DNA of 64,000 nt from Chryseobacterium nepalense (GCF_023195755.1 NZ_CP096203.1:248001-312000), one strand, 5' to 3'. Numbered from the stretch's first letter, positions 9,151-18,743 are shown. Made by a program: numbers and translations. The notes: a model not told the origin generated them from the sequence alone.

Positions 9151-10080
9151 ATGAAAAAAACAATTTTATTTTCTATTCTGCTTCTGCCGCTGATGGCTTA
9201 TTCTCAGATTCCTGTATGGGTAAATTCTTTTGATACCCCTGATGATCTTCAGGGATGGACGTTTTTTAACGGAAATGGAAACAGCAACCAATGGCAGCAG
9301 GGAAATAATATTTACTACAACGGAACGGCTCTTACATATGGTGCTTCAGGGGTTTTAAGATATTCCATTAATCTTGTGCCTACTGGTACAGCTGCCAATT
9401 TTTCTACGGAGAATGACTGGATTATTTCGCCTGAAATCGATTTAACAGGAGCTTCAGGAACGATCACTCTTGCAGCCTATATCAGCAGACAGAGAACAAC
9501 CCATACTATTGTAGGGAGAGATCTTTGGATTTTTACCAGCACCCCTCAGAAACCGGTTCCTACCGTTGCAGATTTCCAGGCAATGACGGTAGACGGAAAC
9601 GGTAACACCATTACAAGCCCATATACCATTATCGCCGGAAATACGGCGAATCCGTGGCCTTCTACAGATTTAACACAGTCTGCGGAAAGTTTAGTGAACC
9701 TTTCAAGCTTTGCTGGAAAGAAAATTTATATCGGTTTCTGGTCAAATAGAATTACTTCAGGACTGAACGTTCAGAATATCAATATTGATGAGATAGGAAT
9801 TTATGCATCCTCATTTGTTCTTGGGACAAAAGAATCAGCAGCACAAAAAACACTTACGAAAGTAAAGGAAAATCCTGTTTCCGAATTTTTGCAGCTTAAG
9901 CTTAATCCGGTATTGAATGAAAATTCGGTTGTGGTAAGCGTTTACAATATGTCAGGACAAAAAGTTTTGATGTCAAAGTATTCAAAAAACATTAATGTTA
10001 CAGCTTTATCTTCAGGAACATATGTGGCAGAAGTATCCGATGGTAAAATAGCGGAAAGACTGAAGTTTATTAAAAAATAA
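9151..10080 (+). CDS. Secreted protein with adhesin-type domain and T9SS type A sorting domain
   Basis: A 309-aa secreted protein. A signal peptide covers about 1-18 (ending AYSQ). A jelly-roll 'cleaved adhesin/choice-of-anchor J' type domain spans about 20-215, with the characteristic ENDWIISPEIDLTGASGT stretch. The C-terminal type IX secretion sorting domain spans about 235-309: ENPVSEFLQLKL, then VVVSVYNMSGQKVL, then LSSGTYVAEV and a basic end. It is therefore exported by Sec, then through the outer membrane by T9SS, and probably anchored to the surface. It is bracketed by terminators, yet genomic context ties it to the receptor locus. Confidence 0.85.
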   Translation: MKKTILFSILLLPLMAYSQIPVWVNSFDTPDDLQGWTFFNGNGNSNQWQQGNNIYYNGTALTYGASGVLRYSINLVPTGTAANFSTENDWIISPEIDLTGASGTITLAAYISRQRTTHTIVGRDLWIFTSTPQKPVPTVADFQAMTVDGNGNTITSPYTIIAGNTANPWPSTDLTQSAESLVNLSSFAGKKIYIGFWSNRITSGLNVQNINIDEIGIYASSFVLGTKESAAQKTLTKVKENPVSEFLQLKLNPVLNENSVVVSVYNMSGQKVLMSKYSKNINVTALSSGTYVAEVSDGKIAERLKFIKK

Positions 10081-10150
10081 AAGATTCCTTTACAAGGAAA
10101 CCATGAAAACTCAAGTAAACATTTTCAATTAGATTTTAAAATTAGGTAAT

Positions 10151-10185
10151 TGCCCGATGCCAGATCGGTTTTGGGCAGTTTTTTT
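10151..10185 (+). terminator. Intrinsic terminator
   Basis: Hairpin TGCCC/GGGCA (10151-10155, 10173-10177) with an inner CGAT/ATCG, followed by GTTTTTTT. It lies after the T9SS protein gene. Confidence 0.7.
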
Positions 10186-10214
10186 AATGTTGATAATGAC
10201 CCAATACTAATAAA

Positions 10215-10955
10215 ATGAAAAACTTTTTAGCATTTTTAGCGTTCACCATATTTTTTTCATGCACCGACAACAGCACGTTGGAAACTTATGATAAAGATCA
10301 GATTCCTGCCGAAGTTACGGTGAAAGGATTTTCAAAACCGGATATTATTCAGATGAGGCTGAATGGCCAGCCCGTTTCCATCAATGGTGCCACATCTTAT
10401 ACGGATAAAATAGAAACCAAAATCAATTTTGTGCTTGATAACGGGGAAACCGACGAATTGGAAATTTACAACCATCAGACAGGAAGCAAGATTGTTGCAT
10501 ATTCTATTAATTATAATAATGCCAAGGGTTACAAAAATCTGTATTTCTTCAATCTTCCTGGAATTTTCCTGCAGACCTATGCCGTAAAACCACAGGTGAA
10601 TTTGGGAAAAGTAGGCTTTGAGTTTATCTTTCCCAATCTTGGCGAATTTTCAGGATCTTCCCTTCAGAGTGTGAAAGGTGTCCTAAAAAGAGAAAATGGC
10701 GTCGTGCTTGCCGAATTTGACAACATTGGAAGAAGAGATTTTACCAGTGTAAAAATATATAACTATTTCAGTGCTACCGCTCCTGTCTATCTTGAATTGT
10801 ATAAATCTGGAACTACGGAACCTTACACAGGAACTACTATTATAAAAGCAACCTTAAAACAGGATATTGGAGCCAATATGATTGTTCTTCAGGAAAAAAT
10901 GGAAAATGGAGTATTGGTCATTAAAGGAGATATTGACCTAGCAGATTATTTATAA
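10215..10955 (+). CDS. Hypothetical lipoprotein
   Basis: A 246-aa protein with a signal sequence and lipobox-like FFSC (Cys at about residue 16), so probably a lipoprotein. The mature part is beta-rich with no recognised motif. It lies 10 bases before the S41 peptidase lipoprotein gene and is almost certainly co-transcribed with it, suggesting an accessory or partner role. I do not recognise the family. Confidence 0.7.
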   Translation: MKNFLAFLAFTIFFSCTDNSTLETYDKDQIPAEVTVKGFSKPDIIQMRLNGQPVSINGATSYTDKIETKINFVLDNGETDELEIYNHQTGSKIVAYSINYNNAKGYKNLYFFNLPGIFLQTYAVKPQVNLGKVGFEFIFPNLGEFSGSSLQSVKGVLKRENGVVLAEFDNIGRRDFTSVKIYNYFSATAPVYLELYKSGTTEPYTGTTIIKATLKQDIGANMIVLQEKMENGVLVIKGDIDLADYL

Positions 10956-10965
10956 ATAATTATTT

Positions 10966-12327
10966 ATGAAAGATTTTTTTAAAATTCAGTTTTTGTGGGT
11001 AATGATGTTGTCAGCTTTCACGGTTTCTTGTAACCGGACGGATGATGACGCGCCGGACTTCCCGGAAGGAACTACGGAATATACCAACCGCTGGATTCAG
11101 GATAGCATGCGCCGGTATTATTATTGGGCAGATCAAATGCCTGCAAAACCGGACTATCATCTTTCTACAAAGGACTTTTTTAAAAGCTTATTATCATCGC
11201 AGGACCGCTTTTCTTTCATTGTTAATACTGCTGATCCCAATACATATCCGAAATCTGTACGGAACTTATTCGGTTTCGATTACGCGATCCTGCAGTTGTC
11301 AGGAGGTGAAATAGTAACGGTAGTTAAACTGGTTTTAAAAAATTCTCCTGCTTCCAACTCAGGCTTGGAACGTGGAATGGTGATCAAAAAAATAAACGGA
11401 CAAGCCATCACTGCTTCCAATGCGAAACAATTGACGGAATCCATTTCAAGCAAAACCGTTATTGATCTGACAGTCGGAAACTGGCAGAACGGATCTGTTA
11501 TTAATGAAAAAAATGTAACGGTATATTACGGTTATTCTCTTGAACAGCCGCTACTCTCCAAAATTTTTGAGCAGAACGGTAAAAAAACCGGTTATCTTTA
11601 CATGTATGATTTTCCGGATGGAATGACTTCCGCTCTGAACCAGAAGTTCAGTGAATTCAAATCATCAGGGATTCAGGAACTTATTTTAGATCTCCGCTAC
11701 AATTACGGAGGTTCTGTTTCCTCTGCAGCAGCACTGTGTGCAATGATACCTTCAGGAATTTCAGCGAATTCCAAGTTCATTATCTATAAAGGTAATAAGA
11801 ACGGTGGTGAACTCAGCAGAACCTTTTCCCAGCAAATGGCCTATGATCCCGGTGCACTATCTTTTGATGCTTTGCATGCCCATTCCTTAGGCTTAAACAG
11901 AGTGTATGTGCTGACTTCGGGAAGTACAGCATCCGCCGCTGAAATTGTAATCAATAATCTTAAGCCGTACATGGAAGTAATTCAGGTAGGAGAGGCTACT
12001 TTAGGAAAAGATATGGCCGGATTTATCATTGAGGATAAAAGAAAACCGAAAAAAATTACATGGCAGCTTCATCCTGTTATTTATAAAGTGTTCAATGCCA
12101 ATGAAGAGGGTGGTTATATCAACGGTATAAGTCCGCAATTTGCTGTCAATGAATTTAATAATTTACCGTTAATGCCTTTAGGCGATCCTGCTGAAGCTTT
12201 ACTTTCATCTGTTCTGAATAAAATCTATTCTAAGCAGGGAAATACGAATGCTGATGAAAATGAAATTAAAGTTTTATTTCAGAGTGACAGTCCGGCAGCG
12301 GGATTTTCAGGGTTAAATTTTAAATAA
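10966..12327 (+). CDS. S41 family peptidase lipoprotein (C-terminal processing protease-like)
   Basis: A 453-aa lipoprotein (lipobox VSC, Cys 22). Order: N-terminal helical part (about 35-85), PDZ domain (about 105-185, NSGLERGMVIKKINGQ), then the S41 catalytic core from about 205. The catalytic serine is in LTSGSTASAAE (Ser 323) and the general base lysine in LGKDMAG (Lys 348); ELILDLRYNYGG is the usual core strand. Non-Ctp S41 lipoproteins of this size are common in Bacteroidota and degrade or trim periplasmic or surface proteins. The gene continues the unit begun at 10215 and is followed by a small gene 7 bases downstream. Confidence 0.88.
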   Translation: MKDFFKIQFLWVMMLSAFTVSCNRTDDDAPDFPEGTTEYTNRWIQDSMRRYYYWADQMPAKPDYHLSTKDFFKSLLSSQDRFSFIVNTADPNTYPKSVRNLFGFDYAILQLSGGEIVTVVKLVLKNSPASNSGLERGMVIKKINGQAITASNAKQLTESISSKTVIDLTVGNWQNGSVINEKNVTVYYGYSLEQPLLSKIFEQNGKKTGYLYMYDFPDGMTSALNQKFSEFKSSGIQELILDLRYNYGGSVSSAAALCAMIPSGISANSKFIIYKGNKNGGELSRTFSQQMAYDPGALSFDALHAHSLGLNRVYVLTSGSTASAAEIVINNLKPYMEVIQVGEATLGKDMAGFIIEDKRKPKKITWQLHPVIYKVFNANEEGGYINGISPQFAVNEFNNLPLMPLGDPAEALLSSVLNKIYSKQGNTNADENEIKVLFQSDSPAAGFSGLNFK

Positions 12328-12334
12328 ACAAAAA

Positions 12335-12601
12335 ATGCAGGGAATAGAGCCGAAAATCCATACCAGTCTCATCGAAAGAATGAAATATTATTCGGATCTC
12401 ATCAAGAATTCGAAACATGAATTCTGTATCAATCCGGAAGATGCTCATCAGATGATGATCGAGCTGAATGAGCTGTATGAAGATTATTTAAGCAAGAAAA
12501 GAAACTTGGAAAAGAGTATAAAAAAATACCGGGAGTTCTATCAGGGACAACAAAAATTATTGACTCCCAGAATACGCCAGTTAAAAAGGACACGGAAATA
12601 A
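12335..12601 (+). CDS. Small hypothetical protein
   Basis: An 88-aa, charged, mostly helical cytoplasmic protein with a Lys/Arg-rich tail. There is no signal peptide or membrane segment and no recognised family. It starts 7 bases after the S41 peptidase stop, so it belongs to the same transcript. A weak hairpin of GAGCTC repeats (12614-12619, 12630-12635) follows and may end the unit. Confidence 0.6.
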   Translation: MQGIEPKIHTSLIERMKYYSDLIKNSKHEFCINPEDAHQMMIELNELYEDYLSKKRNLEKSIKKYREFYQGQQKLLTPRIRQLKRTRK

Positions 12602-12661
12602 TACTCATAAAAAGAGCTCACCGTTATGCGAGCTCATTGATTTATCATTAAATATTCTGAA

Positions 12662-14389
12662 TTAAGAAACGATTTGGTCAGCAATTATTCCTGATTTTAA
12701 ACAGGTTGCCACTCTTTTTCCCGCGGTATCACAAAAATCAAGACCCGAATAATCCGGATTGAGTCCTGCAATGTATGGCACGGTCATAATAAAAAGATTT
12801 TGTGTTGCCCTTCCGTAATAATCAAGTGCCTGGAAATAATCGTTGATATTCAGTCCATCCACACGAAGATAATAGTTTTCCGGTTCGATTTTCAGGATTT
12901 TTTTATTGCCTTTTTCAAACTGCGTTTTTCCTGTACTTGTATCTTTAAACTTAAGATATCCGGAACTGATTAATCCTTCTTCACGAAGTGTTTTGAAAGG
13001 AATATCATTGAATTGTACCGGCTGCTGTCCCACAGCATCAACATACATTCTGTAATGATCTGATTTTGCTTCTCCTGAATGATGATCGGTATAATGATAT
13101 ATTGCACCTTCTTCCTGATGGGGTTCTACATAGCTCTCATCATCTACGCTGACAAGACTGATGAGTCCCTGATTATATAAAGCAATAATTTCCCTGTATG
13201 AGGACTGTGGTAATGATGCAATAATCACCGAAATAAGAGGAAGCAGCGTTTTTTTCATCCTGATCATATCTTCTGCCGAAAAATGCTTGGCCGGATAATT
13301 AATCGCATAGCTGAATGCCGAAAGTGTTTCTTTCCAAGCGATGGTCTGGTGTCTTTCGATTGATTTTTGTGCTTCGTAATATTCTGCTTTAAAAAGCTCG
13401 AAACTGTCCAGTTCCTCACGCAAAGCCAGCATTTTTTCTACAAACTGTTCAATGGTGAGGTCTTTAATTTCATTATAAAATTTTTCATTTTTTTTACGGA
13501 GCGGCTGCTTGAAATTGCGTTCAAATACATAATTTAAATCTACAAAACCTCCGTTTTTTTCTTTGTATTCATAAATTTCTTCCTGAGACATAATCCACCC
13601 CTCTGAAAAAGCACTTCCCTCAGAATGAAATCGAAGCGCAGGAAGATACCCTCTTTTTGAAAATAAGGTAAGGGAAAAATTACTGCTGTTTTCATGTAAA
13701 GTATAGATCATCTCATTATCTTTTTCACTAAATGTTCCGTTAAGTCTCGCAAGTGTTTTAATAGCATCAACCGCTGTGAGAGAAGTTCCGCGTATGGCAA
13801 TCGGGTAATTGGTTGGCGAAGAAAATTTTGACGGCGGATAAGGAGAATCGTACCATCCGTTTTTATTTCCTTCAAATTTTTTAGGCCAGTGATGTCCGGT
13901 ACAGATAATTGTTGCCGAGCACTCATAGATATCATCCCCACCTGTAATAATTTCAAAAAGATGATCTTTTTTGCGGATATCAATAACTGTCGTTTCGGTG
14001 AACACTTTTACTGTAACACCTTTTTTTCTGGCAGTATTCAGAAGTATTTTGAATTGTTCTTCCAGATAATCGCCTAATATTAACCTCGGGATCACTTTAT
14101 ATTCATTGATATCGCGATAATCTGAGAAATCAGGATGATGCGGATAAGGCTTTCTTTGGATAAATGATGAAAAAGTTTCGGGAAGCTCAGGAAGTTCATT
14201 GGCAGAAACGTTAGCTACATGTTCTTTGGCTGCACCTTCTTGGCTGTAAGGCATTCCTGCGCCTATTCTCGTGTTTTTTTCAAAAATATATAATGTCTGG
14301 GGATATATATTTTCGGAGATCAGATGTTTGACAACAAATAATGCTGCCGGTCCGCCCCCGACAATTCCTATACTGTCGATTTTTTCCAT
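12662..14389 (-). CDS. FAD/NAD(P)-binding protein (NAD_binding_9 type)
   Basis: Protein of about 575 aa opening with a dinucleotide-binding motif (SIGIVGGGPAALFVVKHL) and, soon after, FEKNTRIGAGMPYS, typical of the FAD-NAD(P)-binding family around PF13454. A second NAD(P)-type motif is not obvious. YVDAVGQQPVQFNDIPF and LFIMTVPYIAGLNPDYSGL lie in the C-terminal half. An ATG 36 bases upstream (14425) would add 12 residues; I chose 14389 because the GGGPAA motif then sits at the usual distance from the N-terminus. The substrate is unknown; relatives include hydroxyacylglutathione-like and siderophore-type oxidoreductases, so no reaction is claimed. A motif copy lies upstream. Confidence 0.75.
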   Translation of the reverse strand: MEKIDSIGIVGGGPAALFVVKHLISENIYPQTLYIFEKNTRIGAGMPYSQEGAAKEHVANVSANELPELPETFSSFIQRKPYPHHPDFSDYRDINEYKVIPRLILGDYLEEQFKILLNTARKKGVTVKVFTETTVIDIRKKDHLFEIITGGDDIYECSATIICTGHHWPKKFEGNKNGWYDSPYPPSKFSSPTNYPIAIRGTSLTAVDAIKTLARLNGTFSEKDNEMIYTLHENSSNFSLTLFSKRGYLPALRFHSEGSAFSEGWIMSQEEIYEYKEKNGGFVDLNYVFERNFKQPLRKKNEKFYNEIKDLTIEQFVEKMLALREELDSFELFKAEYYEAQKSIERHQTIAWKETLSAFSYAINYPAKHFSAEDMIRMKKTLLPLISVIIASLPQSSYREIIALYNQGLISLVSVDDESYVEPHQEEGAIYHYTDHHSGEAKSDHYRMYVDAVGQQPVQFNDIPFKTLREEGLISSGYLKFKDTSTGKTQFEKGNKKILKIEPENYYLRVDGLNINDYFQALDYYGRATQNLFIMTVPYIAGLNPDYSGLDFCDTAGKRVATCLKSGIIADQIVS

Positions 14390-14520
14390 ATCTATACTTC
14401 TATTTTGCAGTAATTGATGCATCATTGAAAACCGGTTATATAAATTTTTTTGAATCGGTTTATGATTGCAGTCATGATCTTACTCCAAAGCGTATGCCAG
14501 TACTTGGGTACCTAATAAAA

Positions 14521-14530
14521 TGTGGTATAT
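14521..14530 (-). promoter_or_regulatory. Candidate operator TRTGGTATRT, copy 2
   Basis: TGTGGTATAT in the gap between the serine hydrolase stop and the FAD protein start. Reading the minus strand it is followed by TTTTATT, as in copy 1, so the similarity extends to TACCACATTTTATT. Confidence 0.4.
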
Positions 14531-14557
14531 ATAGAATTAAAAAATGATTCTGATCAT

Positions 14558-15688
14558 CTAGATCATCTTTGAAAATTCTTCGGCGAAAAGTTTTACCTGA
14601 AGCGGCCGTTTCTTTTGATCCACTTCCAGTCTGTTGTAAAATCCGGTTTTTACAATAACCATTTGTTTTTCAGGAATCATAATGATAAACTGGCCTAAAA
14701 AGCCGTAGAAAAACCGGTATTGTAAAGAATCTTCATCATCTGCCCAGATGGTAAAGCCAAATGCGTCATTTATTTTCGTTGGTGTCAACATTCTTTTGCA
14801 GTATTCTTCGCTGATGATTTGTTTTCCTTTCCAGCTTCCATTCTGCATCACCAGCTGACCAATTTTAGCAAAATCTCTTGATCTGGCATGAATGCAGCAG
14901 AATGCTTTTTCTACACCTTTTTTATCAATGCTCCATTTTGCGGGAGATTCCATACCCAGAGGTTTCCATATTTTTTCAGAAAGATAGGTGGCAAGATCTT
15001 TTTGTGTGGCTTTTCTTAACGCAAGACCAAGAAGCTGTGCAGCAACGCTTTGATATTCATAATGCTGACCCGGCATTTCTTTACATTCAGTTTCAAAAGC
15101 CTGTTGGGCAAGATCTTCAACAAAATATTGTTTTGAATTTTCAGAAAAAGGGTGGTGGTATTCTTCCTTCCAGTCCAGTCCGGCCTGCATGGTCATGAGA
15201 TGGTATAAGGTAATATGCTTACCGTATTTATTGTTTTTATAGGATGGAAAAATTGATGATAGAAACTGGTGTTCCGACTGAAGATAGCCGTCGTCAATGG
15301 CACATCCCACCAATAATGAAAGAATACCCTTAGCCATTGAAAAAGAATTCATCAGGGATGAAGAATTGTGGTCTTTCCAATATTTTTCGTGAATGATTTC
15401 GTTATTTCGGATAACAATAAGGGATGAGGCTCTTGTTTTTTTCAGCTCTTTAAGAATAGTTTCCGGAATTGTAGCAGAGTTGTACGATATTGATTTTTGC
15501 CAGGGCTCGGGATTTTTATTCGGAATGCTTCTGGATGAAAACTTTTCTGCATCATCGCTTGATGGTGTTATCGGACCTTTTTTGATATTCAGGGCAAACA
15601 CTTTAAATATAAAATGGTAACCTGAAAGACAGATTACAGCAATAAATGCTGATATTACGGCGATGAATACAGACAGAAATTTTTTCAT
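14558..15688 (-). CDS. Serine hydrolase, beta-lactamase/class C family (EstB-like)
   Basis: A 376-aa protein with an N-terminal hydrophobic anchor or signal (about 4-25). The catalytic S-x-x-K motif is SMAK (in NSFSMAKGILSLL, around residues 137-140). The tyrosine motif appears as YEYQ, replacing the usual Y-x-N; FYGFLGQFI in the C-terminal part probably carries the third element. Family members are beta-lactamase-related esterases, DD-peptidases or amide hydrolases, and this one is probably membrane-tethered in the periplasm. It is followed after about 170 bases by the FAD protein gene. Substrate unknown. Confidence 0.82.
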   Translation of the reverse strand: MKKFLSVFIAVISAFIAVICLSGYHFIFKVFALNIKKGPITPSSDDAEKFSSRSIPNKNPEPWQKSISYNSATIPETILKELKKTRASSLIVIRNNEIIHEKYWKDHNSSSLMNSFSMAKGILSLLVGCAIDDGYLQSEHQFLSSIFPSYKNNKYGKHITLYHLMTMQAGLDWKEEYHHPFSENSKQYFVEDLAQQAFETECKEMPGQHYEYQSVAAQLLGLALRKATQKDLATYLSEKIWKPLGMESPAKWSIDKKGVEKAFCCIHARSRDFAKIGQLVMQNGSWKGKQIISEEYCKRMLTPTKINDAFGFTIWADDEDSLQYRFFYGFLGQFIIMIPEKQMVIVKTGFYNRLEVDQKKRPLQVKLFAEEFSKMI

Positions 15689-15858
15689 ATTGATTTCAGA
15701 TGAAGTCGGTTCAGATTGCTGTAATTATAGCGGATATCCTGATGATCCGGTTTTACAATTACAACACATCTGCTGATTTCATTCAAAGGCTGTGCCGACA
15801 ATATTTTGGAATCTGAATATGATGTTTAAGAATTATTCAATATAGAAATTATAAAAAA

Positions 15859-16140
15859 TCAGTCTTTTATAATTTTATCCACATGCGATTTAGCATATTG
15901 GAGTGCTTCTTCCGCATCCTGAAATAGAATTTTCATGGAGATCTGAAAACCGTTCATCATAAAATAAGTAACCTTACTTTCCGTATCAAAGCTTAAAAAG
16001 GTAACATGATCAGCGTTGATAATTAAAGGACCACCGGAAACTTTTGCACCGTCAATCGAGTTGGGTCTGCTTACTCCTATAATGCTTGAAGCTTTAATAT
16101 AAATCAATCCTTCCTTCGTTGTTTTTATGGTATAAGACAC
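15859..16140 (-). CDS. Small hypothetical protein with GTG start
   Basis: A 93-aa protein without signal peptide. It has a compact alternating strand pattern (GLIYIKASSIIGVSRP, LIINADHVTFLSFD) and a helical C-terminus. The start codon is GTG (16138-16140) with no upstream in-frame ATG. A TRTGGTATRT copy lies about 50 bases upstream. It lies on the same strand as, and about 107 bases after, the AraC regulator gene. I do not recognise the family. Confidence 0.55.
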   Translation of the reverse strand: MSYTIKTTKEGLIYIKASSIIGVSRPNSIDGAKVSGGPLIINADHVTFLSFDTESKVTYFMMNGFQISMKILFQDAEEALQYAKSHVDKIIKD

Positions 16141-16188
16141 CTTTATTTTTTTGCTAATGTATTAAAACATTGGAGAAAAAATAATAAT

Positions 16189-16198
16189 TGTGGTATGT
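16189..16198 (-). promoter_or_regulatory. Candidate operator TRTGGTATRT, copy 3
   Basis: TGTGGTATGT, located between the AraC regulator stop and the small GTG-start gene. It matches copy 1 over ATTACATACCACA on the minus strand apart from one flanking base. Confidence 0.4.
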
Positions 16199-16247
16199 AA
16201 AGCACGTTGATGAAATTGTAATGATTTATGATTACAATGTTAAAATT

Positions 16248-17129
16248 TCAGGATTTTTGAATTTTATTTTCTGTACGAAAGATTTTGGGAGATTTGTTGG
16301 TGGCAGACTTAAAATATTTTCCGAAATGTGAATTGTCGCTAAAACCGAGTTCGTAAGAAATTTCAGTAACGGATAGATGGGTGTGGAGCAACAGCCTTTC
16401 TGCTTCCAGAATTACCCTGTTTTTTATAAGCTGTCCTGCACTTAGGGCAAGATGTTGCTTAATAAGCATGTTTAAATAATTAGGACTAAGATTTAATTTT
16501 TCTGCATAGGGAGCAGTTGTTTTCAGTTCTTTATAAAACTGATTGACAAGCTCTGAAAACCTGGCAACAATTTCTTTTTTATGATCGGCAGGCAGGCTGT
16601 ATTCTTTTATTATTTTAGAAGCTCTTATGTATCTTAATATGAATATCTTAAGCTGCATACAGATCATTTCTTTTGCAAACATCCGGTTTCTGCCGTATTC
16701 TTTTCTGATGATATAAAATTGCTGCCAGAACTCCGCTACAGATGATGCACCAAGATCTATCATCTGTGGCATTTCCGCCATTGCGGTGTCGCTTCTGATG
16801 AGCTTATTGCCGGTATAAACATGATTGTAAAAGGATTTTGTAAATAATATCACATAGCCTTCGGGAACCCATGAAGGATTAAAATAATATACCTGATTGT
16901 AATTAAGGAAGAGGAGACTGTCTTTTTTCAATTCATACAAATGATCATCAATGATTACCGAACCTTTTGCTTCTTTAAACAAAAAAATAGAATAAAAACG
17001 GTTTCGCCAATGTTTATTAACGTTCATTTTATCAAATAACAAAGCAACAGGGAGAATCAGTACTTCATTTTTCAGATAATGTACTTTCTCCAGATGATAC
17101 AGTTGCAGTGTTTTGATATCCTGTTTCAC
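16248..17129 (-). CDS. AraC family transcriptional regulator
   Basis: A 293-aa regulator. The N-terminal part (1-180) is a cupin-like sensing domain (LKKDSLLFLNYNQVYYFNP). The C-terminal part is a paired helix-turn-helix domain (about 190-290): LNLSPNYLNMLIKQHL for the first HTH and VTEISYELGFSDNSHFGKYF, followed by NKSPKIFR, for the second. It follows the racemase gene by 45 bases on the same strand and may be the last member of the usp-GNAT-racemase unit. It is a natural candidate to recognise the TRTGGTATRT repeats around it, but that is inference. Confidence 0.9.
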   Translation of the reverse strand: MKQDIKTLQLYHLEKVHYLKNEVLILPVALLFDKMNVNKHWRNRFYSIFLFKEAKGSVIIDDHLYELKKDSLLFLNYNQVYYFNPSWVPEGYVILFTKSFYNHVYTGNKLIRSDTAMAEMPQMIDLGASSVAEFWQQFYIIRKEYGRNRMFAKEMICMQLKIFILRYIRASKIIKEYSLPADHKKEIVARFSELVNQFYKELKTTAPYAEKLNLSPNYLNMLIKQHLALSAGQLIKNRVILEAERLLLHTHLSVTEISYELGFSDNSHFGKYFKSATNKSPKIFRTENKIQKS

Positions 17130-17174
17130 AATATATGCTTTTCCTTTATTGATTTAATACCGAAAATTTAAAAA

Positions 17175-18287
17175 TTAAACTTCTGCCTTTTCGGATTTTT
17201 TCTTCATTTTTAATGAATTGACTACCTTCTTGTCTACATAATCTGAATTCATAGCACGCAGTACAGCGAGATAGCTTACTCCGAAATTGATTTCGTCGCC
17301 AACTTTTAAATCTTTTTTATCATCGGTGATATTCAGAATCATCATGTCTGAGCTTGCTCCCAACACTTCAATCCCTTCAGAGAGAGGATATACCTGCTTC
17401 ACATCAATATCAAGAACGCCAAGATCTACAATGGCCCTTACAGAAGTCTTATCTCTGTCTTTTTCATCGTATTCCGGACTTTCACCGGTAAGATTTTTTC
17501 CCACTCTTCCGGTAGGAACCATGGGTTTTTCAATCATTTCAATTACTTCCGCCGTCAGGGTAAAAACATCCTTGTGCATTCCTTTAATGTAAGTATCATT
17601 AAAGACATCGGTTCCGAAGAAAAGACTTTCTCCAACCCGGAAATGATTGATTCCGTCCGGAACTTTGCCCTTGCTGATCAAAGGAATCGTTACGGATGAA
17701 CCTGCACTGATGTATGGAATTTTCTTTTTAAAAATCTTCTCAGTGTTTCTTCTGTAATTGACAAGACGATTGAGTTTTTCCCGGTCCGGAAGAATGCCGT
17801 TAAGACATTTGAGATTGGTTCCGATTCCTGAAACTTCAATATTGGGAAACTTTAAAACTTCCGCATAAAAATCAGGAAGAGAATCTGCCATAATACCTTC
17901 CCGAAGCTCACCCATCTCTATCATAATGACGATACGGTGAATTTTGTCTTGTTTGAAAGCTTCTTCTGAAAGTGCTTTTATGGTTTCAATTTCTGAATTG
18001 AAACTTACATCTGCATATTTTACAATACTTGCTGCAAGACGTTTTGCCGGAGGTTTTATGTAAACAGTTTTGGTTTCAGGGGAAAGTTCCTTGATTTTTT
18101 TCAGATTGCTGAGACGCGAATCACAGATATCCGTATCTATTACTGAAAGAAGACTCTTCAGGAAGATTTCGTTTCCGCAGAGAAGTTTGGCAACAACTGC
18201 CCATTCTATTTCATGCCTGTCAAAAAGATGATTTAAAAAATCATAATTCTGCGCAAGCTTTTCTGTATTTAGAGTGATATAAGACAT
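17175..18287 (-). CDS. Alanine/ornithine racemase family PLP-dependent enzyme
   Basis: A 370-aa protein with the alanine-racemase-type TIM barrel. The PLP-binding lysine is in VVAKLLCGN (Lys 34). IEMGELREGIM, GIGTNLKCLNG and ISAGSSVTIPL are typical of the alanine/ornithine racemase subgroup that carries out amino-acid racemisation in the cytoplasm. FRVGESLFFGTDVF precedes a C-terminal beta domain. The length is normal. The start is 1 base after the acetyltransferase stop, so the two are translated together. Substrate preference (Ala, Orn, Lys or other) cannot be told. Confidence 0.85.
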   Translation of the reverse strand: MSYITLNTEKLAQNYDFLNHLFDRHEIEWAVVAKLLCGNEIFLKSLLSVIDTDICDSRLSNLKKIKELSPETKTVYIKPPAKRLAASIVKYADVSFNSEIETIKALSEEAFKQDKIHRIVIMIEMGELREGIMADSLPDFYAEVLKFPNIEVSGIGTNLKCLNGILPDREKLNRLVNYRRNTEKIFKKKIPYISAGSSVTIPLISKGKVPDGINHFRVGESLFFGTDVFNDTYIKGMHKDVFTLTAEVIEMIEKPMVPTGRVGKNLTGESPEYDEKDRDKTSVRAIVDLGVLDIDVKQVYPLSEGIEVLGASSDMMILNITDDKKDLKVGDEINFGVSYLAVLRAMNSDYVDKKVVNSLKMKKKSEKAEV

Positions 18288-18288
18288 A

Positions 18289-18735
18289 TTATTTTTTTAA
18301 TCGCATTTCAAGATATTTGCTTTTGAATCCAAGTTTTTCATAAAGGTTACGGGCAGGATTTTCGCTTTCACAGTGAAGAGCGATATCTCCATCTGTGGTT
18401 TCAATAACTTTCTGCATGATATTTTTTCCAATTCCCAGTCCTCTGGATTCTTTGTCTGTAGCAATGTAAACCAGAATATTTTCAGGAATGTAACCGCTCA
18501 TTCCGGTTTTGTTGACAACACAGACTCCCTTCAGTTTTCCGGTCTGCTGATCCACCGCTGTGACAATTGTTCCGCCGGGTTTATTTTCAATACCTAAAGC
18601 ATATTCTATAGCTTTTCTGATATCTTTCTCAGGATCTCCGTACTGGCCGAGGTGCTCGAATAGAAATGCTGTTAATGCTGAAATTTCAGTTTTTTCTGTT
18701 AAATTTTTTGGGTTGTATATATTAATTGTTATCAT
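18289..18735 (-). CDS. GNAT family N-acetyltransferase
   Basis: A 148-aa single-domain GNAT enzyme. Motif A is visible as VYIATDKESRGLGIGKNIMQKVI, whose R-G-x-G-I-G core binds acetyl-CoA. It is followed by ALHCESENPARNLYEKLGFKSK, the usual motif B. The acceptor is unknown. The gene lies 8 bases after the universal stress protein stop and 1 base before the racemase start, so it probably modifies a related amine or amino acid, or shares regulation only. Confidence 0.88.
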   Translation of the reverse strand: MITINIYNPKNLTEKTEISALTAFLFEHLGQYGDPEKDIRKAIEYALGIENKPGGTIVTAVDQQTGKLKGVCVVNKTGMSGYIPENILVYIATDKESRGLGIGKNIMQKVIETTDGDIALHCESENPARNLYEKLGFKSKYLEMRLKK

Positions 18736-18743
18736 CTTTATTA

